From assembly GCA_905221605.1 (NCBI GenBank), contig CAJNDS010000267.1, positions 1 through 64,000 on the forward strand: a stretch of 64,000 nt of DNA, in the 5' to 3' direction. Positions 10,094 to 20,200 of this stretch are shown here, piece after piece. The number at the start of each line of letters is the position of its first letter. The stretch's first letter is position 1. Below the pieces are notes generated by a model, which had not been told where the DNA came from, searched no databases, and saw only the letters and a list, made by a program, of their open reading frames with translations. This DNA comes from Symbiodinium natans. Lineage: Eukaryota > Sar > Dinophyceae > Suessiales > Symbiodiniaceae. The position numbers and the translations under genes were made by a program.

Positions 10094-10318
10094 TTATAAT
10101 ATGATGTGTTTGTGCTGAGCCTTACAGAACCGGTCATGTTTATTTTCGTTACAAATCTTCTCGTACCCCAGTATGTCTGAACAACTATGACAGGCAAGAT
10201 AAGAAGTACTATTATCAGTTACATTTTCATCATATATACACATCAACACCTCTGGCTTTCTATGTCTGTTCTTTACACACTCCACATTCAAAATCAAAAT
10301 GAAATCTTTTCATTATTG
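10094..10318 (-). pseudogene. Frameshifted zinc-ribbon-like small protein
   Basis: The downstream frame (open from 10297, but with TTG as its only early start) contains 'CHSCSD', further cysteines and His, and ends TAA at 10094. The overlapping upstream frame begins with ATG near 10312 and supplies 'FECGVC' before a stop near 10262. Each frame alone has one CxxC; read across a one-base shift near 10265-10280 they would provide a CxxC-x(n)-CxxC zinc-ribbon pattern. This reads as a single small zinc-binding protein broken by an indel. Function is unknown. 10319-10500 is AT-rich spacer with no gene seen. Confidence 0.45.
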
Positions 10319-10501
10319 TATTCTAACATATATATACACAATATTTCTGTAAATGTTTTCCTTCAGAAAGCAGCTTCCAAAGAAGATTAAATCTTCAATA
10401 GTTCAACCCTTAAATAAGGTCTGTCCATACCTTCCACATAATAAAAACTTTGACTTAATTTCTTTTCTATTCCTTCTATGGTATATGTATTTTTACTCCA
10501 G

Positions 10502-10948
10502 TTACCAACCCTTTCCTTCTTGTTTGTATAGCTTCTTTAGACAGAGCACCCTCATCATCAGTATAGATATTCTTAGGTTTTTCCCCATCTTATGCAAACA
10601 CTCAATCATTCCACTTGCTAAATCCTCTTCTTTTTTACCTTTAATTGCTACCACATGCATAAACTTATCAAAGACATCTATCATGATCATGCCAACCTTA
10701 AACTTTTGATCTTCCAGATCATTTATAAAAAACAAATCCATTTGATACTCGTATGCTGAATGCGGTGCTATAAAACTGTTCTGTCCGACAGGTTTTCTTT
10801 TTGCCTCCACGTTCTTCTTGAAAAACTCATTGACATCGTCAATAGTTATACTTTTATCTTTCTCCCGTGCTTCCTTTAAGGTCCTCTGTCTGCTCCCATA
10901 TCCCGCGCGATCGTAATACACATTACTAATAATCTCTTGCTTACTCAT
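10502..10948 (-). pseudogene. Polinton-type rve integrase, frameshifted and truncated
   Basis: The ATG at 10948 starts an N-terminal domain ('YYDRAGYGSRQRTL') typical of Polinton integrases, followed by the RNase H-like core: D71 in 'YQMDLFF', then 'KVGMIMIDVFDKFMHVVAIKG'. The second catalytic Asp sits in a 'YTDDEGAL' motif encoded at about 10545-10565 but in another frame. The break lies near the T/C runs at 10577-10587 (minus-strand AAAAACC). The new frame meets TAG within about 25 codons, and the region with the catalytic Glu is not recognisable. The original role was integration of element DNA into the host genome. This copy should be inactive. Confidence 0.7.
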
Positions 10949-10996
10949 ATAAATATCATACGAAAATATTGCTTTAATCTTATTTCTAAAATTAAA

Positions 10997-11308
10997 TCAG
11001 CATTCTTCTGTTTTCATGGGCATCACAACTTTAACATTATTCATATCATACTTCGGTCCTTTCTTATTCTGACTGCTGTTGAATTCTGCCAGTTGCTCTT
11101 CGGTTAAATCTTCTATTGTGCTATTGATATTGTTGTCTTTTAGATATTGTTTCAACTTCTTCTTTTGAATGCACTTCAAGGCAGAATCGCGTTTTTTCTG
11201 CATATATCCTTCCTCCTGTCTTCGCTTGTAGTAATACAGTCGGTTGTAAATTGCCAACTGTTCTCTTATCTCTTCCATGGTCATATCCTCTGGGGTTTTC
11301 ATAGACAT
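10997..11308 (-). CDS. Small charged protein of the AT-rich element, 103 residues
   Basis: ATG at 11306-11308, stop TCA complement at 10997. Highly charged, probably largely helical: 'EEIREQLAIYNRLYYYKRRQ', a Lys-rich central segment and an acidic segment 'TIEDLTEEQLAEF'. No recognised domain. It is transcribed away from the polymerase frame across a 136-bp AT-rich spacer and lies just upstream of the integrase, so the minus-strand genes may have shared a promoter. It may have been a DNA-binding or regulatory protein, but nothing in the sequence proves this. Confidence 0.45.
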   Translation of the reverse strand: MSMKTPEDMTMEEIREQLAIYNRLYYYKRRQEEGYMQKKRDSALKCIQKKKLKQYLKDNNINSTIEDLTEEQLAEFNSSQNKKGPKYDMNNVKVVMPMKTEEC

Positions 11309-11444
11309 ATTACTATACTATATATTATAATATTTCTTTAAGTGAATTTTCTGAACAGAATTTTCCAAAACATATTTAGTTTTAAAAAACTCTTCAGAAA
11401 AACATTTAAATATAAAAATTATTTTATAATCTAATTATATTGAC
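11309..11444. promoter_or_regulatory. Divergent AT-rich intergenic spacer, probable bidirectional promoter
   Basis: 136 bp separating the two divergent gene sets, with long A/T tracts and TATA-like stretches (for example TATATATTATAATA near 11318-11331). Assignment as a promoter is from position and composition only. Confidence 0.35.
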
Positions 11445-12947
11445 ATGAGTAAGACCATCCAACGCGGTGTAAAAGCATTAGAGACAGTGTATGATTTTTA
11501 TCAAGGCAGACTTAACAGAGCAAGCAAAACTAAAATCAAAAATATCATCGGCTTATACGATGACAGAAAAATAGCGCAGTTCACCACAGCAGACAAACTA
11601 GTAAGGAACTTCATCAATGCCAAGACAGACCAACAAAAGCAAAAGGCAATTGACCAATACAACAAGGTATACGAAAAGCACAAGGAAAAGAAACCACTGG
11701 GTGAAAGAATGCAAACAGCAAAGCGTGACAACAAACTCACAGAAATCCGCAGACGACTAACACAGAAGACCGCAGTTCAGCGAATACAGAAGAGGGTGAG
11801 AGCGGAACAATCCAAAACAACACATGCTTATTCCGTAGACCTTATGTTCTTCAAATTTAAACTCCCCAAGGATACCATCAAAGCATCCTTCAAAGACAGC
11901 AAGGGTAGACCCCTAATCCCGATCTGGTATGAGACTAAGAGAGCAACTATACAAACAACAGACTATATAGAAGACTTATCAGGCAGACGTGTGTTTCAAT
12001 ACGAAACTAAAGACAGATATCTTTTTAAGAAACTGATGAAGACAATAATGTCTGACCCAGATATGGAGGAAACCCTTCGCTTCGTCCATTCCTACATAGT
12101 GTGCATCAAAGTTAAGGATGTAGACAGAGCAGATGGTGACACTGATTTTATACCAGTGGACGAGAATTTAACTGACACTTCACATGTGAGCATGTTTCAC
12201 AGATACATACAAACTCCATTAAACCCAGAATACGAAACACTAAAGGAAGCAATCAAAGTAAACCATTATCAAGAAAACCAGTGTTGGTTGAACACCATAA
12301 CCGATTACTATAAGGACACACTTATGGGAGAAAAGCGCAGAGAAAAGAACAGACTAACCAGACAGAGCATGTTGACCCTGATAGGTAAGTCAGAAAAGGA
12401 TTTTAAAACATCAGGTGCATCATGGTTAAAGTGTTTGAGCACTACAGGATCCAAGTCAGAATATACAATGCGTTTGAGAGACTGATTTTTCAGTATGACC
12501 CGCCCAAACGAGATCATCATATACCAACATTATATGCCATTGTGAAGAACAACCACATATACACAGTAACCGATAATTTGAATGTATTAAGGCAGATGTT
12601 ACCAAGAAACTCTGGGTATGATATTTCAGTGAAGGCTTCACCAGATTATCACCTGAATGAGAAGGACGAACCCGTTCAATGTAAAATGATACAGTCACTT
12701 AACGACATAAAGAAATATAACGAACATGCTGAGTATACATTGATATATGATGGTCATGACCTTGCCGAGCTCTGTTATGAAAGCAAAAAGGCAGGATACG
12801 AACCGCAAGTTAAATTCAGTGCAGGTATAGTATCGGAACTTAATTTTAAATTCAGGATAAACAAGAATGTCATCAAATACAAAGTTAAGACCCAGAACCT
12901 AGTAAACAACTCCATTGACGGAACTATATCAGTGAGAACTGAGCAGA
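11445..12947 (+). pseudogene. N-terminal region of a probable protein-primed DNA polymerase B, frameshifted and truncated
   Basis: A frame of 346 residues from ATG at 11445 runs to 12485, but similarity to its family switches to the overlapping frame beginning at 12422 (two frames away). 'NQCWLNTITDYYKDTLM' and 'GKSEKDFKTSGAS' in the first frame, then 'MVKVFEHYRIQVRIYNAF' and 'YDPPKRDHHIPTLYAIVKNN' in the second, are the kind of segments I associate with N-terminal regions of Polinton-like type B polymerases in protist genomes; this is from memory and unverified. The break is at 12410-12425. The second frame is cut at 12947, before any exonuclease or palm motifs; its last about 42 codons (to 13075) are host sequence read by chance. 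Confidence 0.55.
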
Positions 12948-13305
12948 TCTACCTGGGCACCCTGGCGGATGAGATCAGCAAGCAGCCTGGCAAAGAACTT
13001 GAGCGTTCGGGGATTGAAACCTGGCACCTGATGTGCAAGTCTGCAAAAGCCGTCACCCAAAGCCCCTCAACGTGAAGTTTCCAAACTTCCTTCCCCATGA
13101 TTTCAGGGGGATTCTTGGAGTTGCCAGATGAAGCGTCTTTTGACGGCAAAAACCATACAATACCCTATTCGCCCTTGTCTCACCTGCAAAGAGATCCCTA
13201 CGGAGGCATTCGGTTCCAGACATCCCGGCCAGCTGGATGCAGCTTGGCCCAGCTTGGCAGAGCTTGGAGATCTTTGAAGGGTTTCTCTGAGGCTTGCACG
13301 TTACA
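12948..13305. repeat. Segmental duplication copy A, right part
   Basis: Resumes similarity to copy B from 'ACCTGGGCAC' (12948 / 32855) through 'GTTTCCAAACTTCCTTCCCC' (13076 / 32960) to about 13305 / 33160. This fixes the right edge of the 4.6-kb insertion. No gene is supported here. Confidence 0.85.
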
Positions 13306-13625
13306 TGCCTCATCGTGTTCGAGATCTTTGCAACTCTGATGCCTAAATGACAAGACCACATGTTCGTATTTGGACCCCGTCTCGCTTGGAAGAGTTGCAA
13401 AGCAGCGAAAAGCAGGGCGTTAAAGCAAAAGGTTTACTCAGGTTAGGGTTTGGGGCGTATATGGTTTACGCTGCCGAGGAAGGACGGAGGCATTGTGCTG
13501 GAAGAGTGCCAGCTGAAGATGGAGTTGCAGCTTGGAGTGCAACATTCATTGTGTAGTGCATGTTCTGTAGATTTGGGGGGGGGATGTACTCCCTCGTCTT
13601 GTTTGTGCGGGTCATGTGTTTCACA

Positions 13626-13712
13626 GGACTCTTTCTCTTTCTCTTTCTCTTTATCTTTCTCTTTCTCTTTCTCTTTCTCTTTCTCTTTCTCTTCTTTCTC
13701 TTTTTTCTCTCA
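13626..13712. repeat. (CTTTCT)n microsatellite
   Basis: About 14 imperfect hexamer units, next to the tRNA-like sequence at 13724. Confidence 0.95.
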
Positions 13713-13723
13713 ATCTCGCAAAT

Positions 13724-13783
13724 GTCCCCACCAGGAATTAAACAAGGGTTGTCGCGAGGTCCTAACCACTAGACGATAAGGAC
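13724..13783 (-). pseudogene. tRNA-like sequence (Glu/Asp-type 5' half), anticodon arm deleted
   Basis: Read on the minus strand, GTCCTTA at the 5' end pairs with TGGGGAC at the 3' end (seven pairs, two G-U), followed by a discriminator A. The D arm GTCTAGTGGTTAGGAC has a four-pair stem and an intact box A, very like eukaryotic tRNA-Glu/Asp. A TTTAATTCC segment stands for box B (consensus GTTCGANTCC) but its stem has two mismatches. Only 60 nt are present instead of about 72; the missing bases fall in the anticodon arm, so no anticodon can be read. It may be a dead tRNA gene or the head of a tRNA-derived SINE. The remainder of 13306-14430 outside the two microsatellites shows nothing I can name. 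Confidence 0.55.
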
Positions 13784-13930
13784 TCTGAAATGTTTTTCTC
13801 GTCTTGATCACCTTTGGCAAATGCAGGGGTCGCCGGCTCGATCCTGGCTGGGTGTATTTGAACCAGGATGCAAGTATCTTGAAATCTGGCCACTTTCTTG
13901 TTTTTCTTTCCATTGCTGCTTTTTTGTACC

Positions 13931-14065
13931 TCTCTCTCTCTCTCACTCTCTCACTCTCTCACTCTCTCACTCTCTCACTCTCTCACTCTTTCACTCTCTC
14001 ACTCTCTCACTCTCTCACTCTCTCACTCTCTCACTCTCTCACTCTCTCACTCTCTCACTCTCTCA

Positions 14066-14119
<54 letters not shown>

Positions 14120-14126
14120 TTCTCTC
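13931..14126. repeat. (CTCTCTCA)n and (CT)n microsatellite
   Basis: About 14 octamer units followed by a CT run and two CTTT interruptions. All three forward frames are open across it as Ser/Leu repeats, which is an effect of the repeat and not coding evidence. Confidence 0.95.
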
Positions 14127-14429
14127 AACGTGAAAATGGCAAAGAGCCACCCACTACCCCTGGGGCTGCATGCTCGCATGAAGACAGCCGACCAGGCCTG
14201 ATATTTCTGGGTGGATGCTGGAGTGGCTGTCGGTGCCTGGATTCCTTTTGGAGCATGGCAGTGTCTTATCTGTCTGCATGTGGAACCATCCTCAAGGAGT
14301 TTTAAGGATTCGTAGGATACTTGCATCTAAGTCACGCCTGAAAAGGCTGCAAAGGCCAAGTGCACCTGCATGATTGGATCCCTCGGACGACCCCCTGGAC
14401 TCGGACAGCTTGCTGAAGAAGCCCCGATA

Positions 14430-15550
14430 CCAAAACATGGGCAACTGAGGTGAATGAAATCCGACGTCTCCGCGAGACCTCCGGGACAATTCTGAGCAAC
14501 CAGGCCATATGTCCATATCCAACAGTGCAAGGTTTACAGTACATCCAGCAAAAAACGCGTCCGTCACTTGTTTCGGCTTGTTGCAGGTTTTGGCATGGCA
14601 CTCATGTCTTTGAATCAGCGTTCGTTTCAATTGGGCATGTGCGGAATCTTTCCATGGGCAGGCCTTGCTTCAGCACGTCCTGGACATTGCCAGCTGGAAC
14701 AGGCGAAGCATCCCGTTGCCAACGCAGAAGCAGATGTGAAGTCTACCAACGGAGCTTGTGCATAGCCGCTATGCGGATGTAATAGGGCCACCCCCCCGAG
14801 AGCATAGCACTGGATTTTGGTTTGATCTAGTTGTGGTTGTAGCAATATCCTGGTATCAGTTTTTGCAGTCGTCGTAGTCGTTTTCAGTCTCTCCCCGTGA
14901 AAATTTCAATGGATGCCCTGGATGAGTTGCAGGCCTTCTTCGGCCCTTGTCTTCGAAAGGGCCAAGAGACACTCTGCACCACCAGCTACTTCCCGCTGGT
15001 GGTTGTTAGACCTGATGGGCAAGAAGATCTTCCACTGCTGCTTGCCTCCGAAGTGTTCATGCCTCTAAGGCTTTCGTGAGGAATCTCTGGCACGATAGTG
15101 AGGTTTCGGGCGCGGGTTGAGGATGCAGTACTCGTCATCCCCATGAGACAGGGAGAGTGCACTATGACATATTTTCGATATGAGTAGGGGCCATCGATTG
15201 AGCTTTGCAGTCAGCGGGGGTCTGGGCATGTATGGGCCAACATCATGGTCTTAGGGTCTTTAAACTAACTCCAGGGCGCACAGCTTGATCAGTATCCACG
15301 AGAGTTCTGCTACGAGAGTTATGCTGGTAGCAGAGGCTTGGGCAACGAAAAGACACGAACCTCTTTGTGTTGAGTTCGCCTCCAAAGGTGCTCTCCGTGG
15401 TTTGTACTGCGCTCGTAAAATGCGCTTGAGGGTTGGTACACGGGAATCCACAATCCAAAGCAGAAAGCGCAAAGAATCTCGAACCAAGAAGGAGCAAAGC
15501 AGCTTGCAAATTGCTTGCCTTCCCTTTCATCTCCTCTTGCCTCTCTTCTT
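14430..15550 (+). repeat. Third partial copy of the duplicated segment
   Basis: 14430-14640 matches 5345-5540 (copy A) and 29565-29720 (copy B). 15155-15550 matches 5555-5995 and 30090-30540. Like copy B it keeps sequence between these points that copy A has lost, including a short frame from ATG 14909 (57 residues) whose copy-B counterpart near 29806 is not maintained. Similarity stops at about 15550, after 'CCTCTCTTCTT'. Confidence 0.8.
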
Positions 15551-15876
15551 GGATCGTGTGAGGGGTCCTGGGATTATGTACAGGGCCTCTTTCAGTCTGG
15601 GAAGAGAGGACCCCAGGTCCCCTTCTGTTCAGAGTTCGAGGGGGGCTCTGTCCGTTTTGGGTTTCCTTTTTGATCCTTTTTGTCCCTCTACTGACGAAGG
15701 GCTTCATCGTGCATGGCGCCTCTTGCGATCTCTCTCTTGCTGCAGTTCGTATCCGATCTCCCGCTATGGTTAAGAAGAGCATCTTGCCTCCAATCTTGCT
15801 TATCTTCCTTCGTATCCCCGCAACGGCGCATACATTCCATCGCCAATGTGCTCTCTGAGATATCTGTGGGGGTGGG

Positions 15877-16404
15877 ATGGTTAAAGTCCCCGCTGGGGGA
15901 GATTGGTTTGTCAGGTGCTGGAGTGCTTTCTGCCTGGATCCAAGGTCAACGCTGGCTTCTCGCGCTGGCCAGCCACTCAGACACGTACCTCCCGGAGGTT
16001 CTGACGAAGATGCAGTCGTTAATACCGGCAATTGCATGCACTGCCGCGATCCCGATATGGCCGTGTGGATTGCGGGCCACTCAAATTTGGAGTCCTTCGC
16101 GCGCAAGAACGTCACATACATCCATGGCGTAATTTCAGATTGCATGATCGAGCTTGTAGAGTCCATGCCAGAGCCAGTGATCGTTGGCATCACTGGATCG
16201 GAGCATGTCGAAGAACACCAGATATCAATGATTGAGCTTCTAGATCACCTCTGGAAGGTTGATGAGATGCCAGCTCGAACTTACAACGAGAATGTTCGCG
16301 CCCTTCGCCGCTGGAGCGCCGCAGCGGCCCCGCACGCGCAAGCTGCACTTCGCCAGGTGATGGGCTTAGCCATTGCCGGTGATAGCAGGGCGCCTGCTAG
16401 TTGA
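15877..16404 (+). CDS. Hypothetical protein or exon, 175 residues
   Basis: ATG at 15877 to TGA at 16404. The part from about residue 50 looks protein-like: 'DMAVWIAGHSNLESFARKNV', 'HGVISDCMIELVESMPEPVI' and 'EHQISMIELLDHLWKVDEMP' are amphipathic with ordinary composition. The first about 45 residues are less convincing and may be intron or upstream sequence. No family recognised. Both flanks resemble 34985-35010 and 35470 onward, but the roughly 450 bp in between differ, so the two loci carry different central sequences between related borders. Confidence 0.35.
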   Translation: MVKVPAGGDWFVRCWSAFCLDPRSTLASRAGQPLRHVPPGGSDEDAVVNTGNCMHCRDPDMAVWIAGHSNLESFARKNVTYIHGVISDCMIELVESMPEPVIVGITGSEHVEEHQISMIELLDHLWKVDEMPARTYNENVRALRRWSAAAAPHAQAALRQVMGLAIAGDSRAPAS

Positions 16405-16419
16405 CGCCACACGACGCTT

Positions 16420-17260
16420 GAAGAGACTCAGCACCACAGGTCAGCGACAGAGGGCGCGCGAAGGGCCTTCTCTTGAGAGGCCTTTGCCCTTGCGAAGTTC
16501 GGGAACGCGAGCAAAGCATGGGCCTGGAGGAGCAGCATCCGCTATGAGCGCTCTCGCCGTAGCAGCCGAAGCCCAAGGCGAAGGCATGAGTACCATCCAC
16601 TGTCAAGGCCCTGGCCCGGCCTGGCAGCGGTGCAGCGGCGCAGCCGGCGCAGCAGCTTTCCTGGCCGGAGATCCACTTGCTTTGTGTGTGAAGGGAGCCT
16701 GGAGGAGGCAAAGCATCGGGCGCAGCGGGCGCAGGTTTCCAAGATCTGCGCGATTAAAAAAAAAGGGGGGCTGGGCTACTGTTTCCGCTGCCCTGCCAGG
16801 ACTTGGAGGCCGCACTGCTAAAACTTTACATTTGTGTTGATCAGATGCATCGTTCACGTAGAGCGTAAGTGAGAGGCTGAGCGCTACGTGTTCCAGGTTG
16901 GCAAGGGCTTCCAAGAACAGTAGATGCACTATCCCCGTTCACTGTCCCAAAATCAAATGGGGAGGCTTAGGGCTCAAAATCTATCTTGGATATTCGTTTA
17001 ATGTTCGATGTTTCCATGGGCCGTTCCTGGATTTCATTTCACAAGTTAACCCTCATATTGTGTAATCTAGCCTATCTGGCTACGAGGCACTCAAAGTAGT
17101 GCCTTGCACTCAGCCGTGTCAGCCATGGAAGAGCTGCGCCTCGGCAGATTTTTTGAGCTCAGGTGTTGGTATGTTCAGGGAACATACACGCAGTCATCCT
17201 CCTGTAAAGCTTTGACTCCCCAACATCCATCAACAGAATTCTGAAGCGTTTGGCCTCTCT
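16420..17260 (+). repeat. Shared block D, left member
   Basis: Matches 35470-36460 with indels: 'CACAGGTCAGCGACAG' / 'CGACAGGTCAACGACAG', 'GGAGCCTGGAGGAGGCAAAG' in both, 'ATCTGCGCGAT' in both, and 'GAGCTCAGGTG' / 'GAGCTGAGGTG' near the ends. Short frames such as 'LEETQHHRSATEGARRAFS' are echoed in the right member, suggesting decayed coding sequence, but stops intervene. Confidence 0.7.
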
Positions 17261-20200
17261 GACTCAGAGAGCAAGTTCCCGAAAAACCCCAAGCCCGAGT
17301 TTAGAAACCAGGCGAGCCGACAAAACACTAGAGATGTTCAGAGCACAGGTGCTGTTTTCTCACACTGAAGGCGCGATCTGTGCTTCGGGGGTAGCGCATA
17401 GGGTTTTTGGGATTTTGCGGGTGTGGGGTTCATTGTTTTGGGGTTTAGGGGTGTAGGGGTTGAGGTTTTGGGATTTAGGGTCTAGGGTCACAGCATAGCT
17501 GCGGGATAGGGCGAGGTAGGGTTGACAGGTTTGCGCTGATCTTTGTGGCAGAGATCTTGCAGCTAATCGGGCCGGCGCAGTGGGCTCCACTCACAAGCCT
17601 GTCAGAAAGCATCAAGCCAAAGAAACCTACAAGAGTGTGTGGCAACGGAAAGCCCCCAATCAGCTCAGCCCTGGTCATCAGGAGATAGATGCCCAGGTGG
17701 CGGCCACATGGCGTCGCTTTCGCGCCCTGCAGATGCAAGACGGATTTTGCAGGGTCAGGGTCAAAGGATGTGAAGTTTGGGAAGGATAGGTGGCGTTTCG
17801 TGACGACTGCCTTATGACCCTCAACCCTGAGCAAACAGGGCCGATCGCCAAACCCTCCCTCTTCTGGGGAGTTTCACAGCCATGGAAACCACCAAGGTCT
17901 GGGGGTTGTTGGGCTCAGCACTTCTGGAGTTAGATAGTCTTCAAGGGCCTCGCTTCTTCCCCTAAACCCTGAACCCTCTAGACCCTAATCTCTAAACCTC
18001 CCTACAAGGCCCTAAGCCCTTACAGATGCCAAAGAAGTTTATCCCCAGAGGCCTTTTGCGTGCAGAACTTCGAGGATCCCGAAGACATGGTCCGTCGATT
18101 GGGGACGAAGGCGGGGGCCTCTGAACGCGAAACCTAAACTGTAAGGGTTGAGGGTTTAGGGTTTAGAGTTTAGGGCAACAACAAAACAACCTATTCTTAA
18201 GCCCTCAAGCTTGCGCTTGCGGGTTATTCTTGGAGGCGCGAAGACCCTTTGGTGCGGCTAGGGGGTGGTTGGAGGGAGTTTTCTGTTTCTCTGCGTAATC
18301 CTATCAAAGGGTTTTGGTTCGTCCAGCAAGTGCCTTGAGGGCTTGGAGCTTTGAGGCTTTTGAGATCTCTTTGCAGGAGACCATGATACTCATAGGGAAG
18401 CCCTTAGTTTAGGACAACCCCCCACGTGAGATCAGAAGGGCTTTGACGCGCACTTTGATGGCACCACGCGCGGCATGCATCGTGTGCGCTCAGAAGACAC
18501 CGAAAGCTGAATTCGCGAATTAGACTTCCAGCCAGCTGTGACCAGGTGGAGATCGAGAAGTGCCGGGGTGGCGCGCAGGAGAGCGCGCAGGAGAGGGTGC
18601 AAGTGAGACTGCGGGGCTTGTTCGTAATATTACAGCTGCCTAATGAATCTAGCTGGTATTTGGGCAGGCTATAGAGTGTAGTTTTATACTGGGGGTTCTC
18701 ACGTTTGTGTTTTTGTAGGCCTTTTGTGTGGGTTTGGACTTGGTTTCCAGGCCCATGGCACCCATTCACCCCCCGCGCCTCCTGCCTTTTCTGAGAGACT
18801 GCCCTAAGCCCAGAATCATCTACGTCAAAATTCTTGGGAGGTGCTGCAGGGTGAACCGGGCACTTGGATGGTGACCCCGGCGGCGCCGCTTGGAGAGCAC
18901 GTGCTAGGCATAACAGGTTGAATCACTTTCGGTGAAACCCCTCACACGCACATACAGACTGCGACCCATGATGCACCCAAAATCCCCGAACTGACCTACA
19001 CCCAGCTTTTTGGTAGGTTGCCTAAGACGTCGACAAGGGGATTGAAAATTCATAACCTGCAATATAATAGGTTGCCTAAGAATTCTATAAGGCGATGTAT
19101 AAATTCATAACCTACAATAAAGCAGGTTTGTTGTTGAGGTAACCCATGCCAAGGTTCGCTGGGAATGTTCGGGCGCTCGGCTGGAGCGGTGGCGAGGAGG
19201 CCCCTGCACCTTCTGGGCCTTTTGTCTACTGTTGACTTAAGAACCACAAAGAAAAGAAAACATTCTTGCCTATAAGGGTAACAAGGAGATTGTTTCAATT
19301 TTCTTATTGGTGCACGGCTTATGCGTACTACCGATCTAAAGTACTGAAAGCGTGCCACCATGTTCAGTTTTGAGGGGTTGAGACTTGACTGAGAGACCCC
19401 GCAAGGCCCAAGCCAAGAACCAACAAGACTTCGGCAAGAATTTGGGATGTTTCCACTTCCACTAACAGTCCTTAGTAGGGATTGTAACAGGAGGGGCTGT
19501 CAGTGTAAGGGGGTACATCCCAAGCAAGAGGGCTCAAGTCCAATGCACTTTGAGGGCATGATCTTCTCCGCGATGAACATCCATGGCAAAGAGGCGATCT
19601 CGGTCGAAGCGGCTTGTCACGCAAGGTGGTCTTCGGGCTTCCCGAAGCCTTACTATGAACCTCAAACCTTTAGGGTTTCTGGGTTTTTGCGGATCAGGGT
19701 GGGTTTTGTTGTTCGTGCAATGGACGCGACAAGCCACACTAGACGTCCGCTTACGAATGATGGCCCCCGAAACTCCGAACGCCCACTTCTGCCTCTCACA
19801 GTGCATGTTTATAGATCCCCTGCAGCTGCGCTGAGGACTTACAATGGCTCGAGTTCGCCACGTCTGCCCCGGACTTGGTGAGGGTTAGGATGCGTTGCCT
19901 TTGTGTGTGTTGAGTCGTTGAAGTGAAAGAGCAGGGTTTAGGGCTTAGGGTTTAGGGGGCTTAGGGTTTAGGGGGTTCAGGGTTTAGGAGGTTTTGGGTT
20001 TGCAGTTGGTTGTTGGTGTTTTTTTTGGGGGGGGGGGGAGGAGGGGGAGGGCGGGGAGGGCGAGGAGGGCTTTGAGTGTAGGGTGGAGAGCGGCAGGGGC
20101 GCATATTTCACCAAACCCTTACGCCGAACCGTCCAAAAGCCCCCAAAACCCCAGCCCAAAACCCCAGCCCCAAACCCCTATCAGCCCTGGCACTTCTGGT

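Larger units (their letters stand above)
8332..12947. mobile_element. 4.6-kb composite insertion absent from copy B
   Basis: Copy A matches copy B up to a shared 'GACGGCTGCGT' at about 8331 (32840) and matches again from 'ACCTGGGCAC' at 12948 (32855). Copy B has only about 12 bases between these points. The insert consists of a GC-rich section (8332-9490) with one small gene and an AT-rich section (9491-12947) of viral/transposon type. No terminal inverted repeats or target-site duplication were found, and the right side ends inside a coding frame, so a partial or rearranged insertion is more likely than a clean transposition. Confidence 0.8.
9491..12947. mobile_element. Decayed Polinton/Maverick-like DNA transposon or virus fragment
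   Basis: Composition shifts abruptly at 9491 from about half GC to strongly AT-rich and shifts back at 12948. Gene order is: small frame (-), zinc-ribbon-like frame (-), rve-type integrase (-), small charged frame (-), a divergent AT-rich spacer, then polymerase-type frame (+). An integrase transcribed away from a protein-primed polymerase is typical of Polintons. Capsid, ATPase and protease genes are absent, and the polymerase is cut off before its exonuclease and catalytic domains. At least three genes carry frameshifts, so this is a relic. 9491-9796 is AT-rich with no frame I can support. Confidence 0.65.

Noticed and set aside
9491..12947. Terminal inverted repeats of a complete Polinton
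   Set aside because: I compared the ends by eye and found none; the right end lies inside a coding frame, so the element is a fragment.
12948..13075. C-terminal 42 codons of the frame starting at 12422
   Set aside because: They are host sequence identical in kind to copy B (32855-32985) and follow the insertion edge; read-through, not part of the element protein.
13804..14305. Three overlapping Ser/Leu-rich frames
   Set aside because: All pass through the (CTCTCTCA)n array; the openness comes from the repeat.
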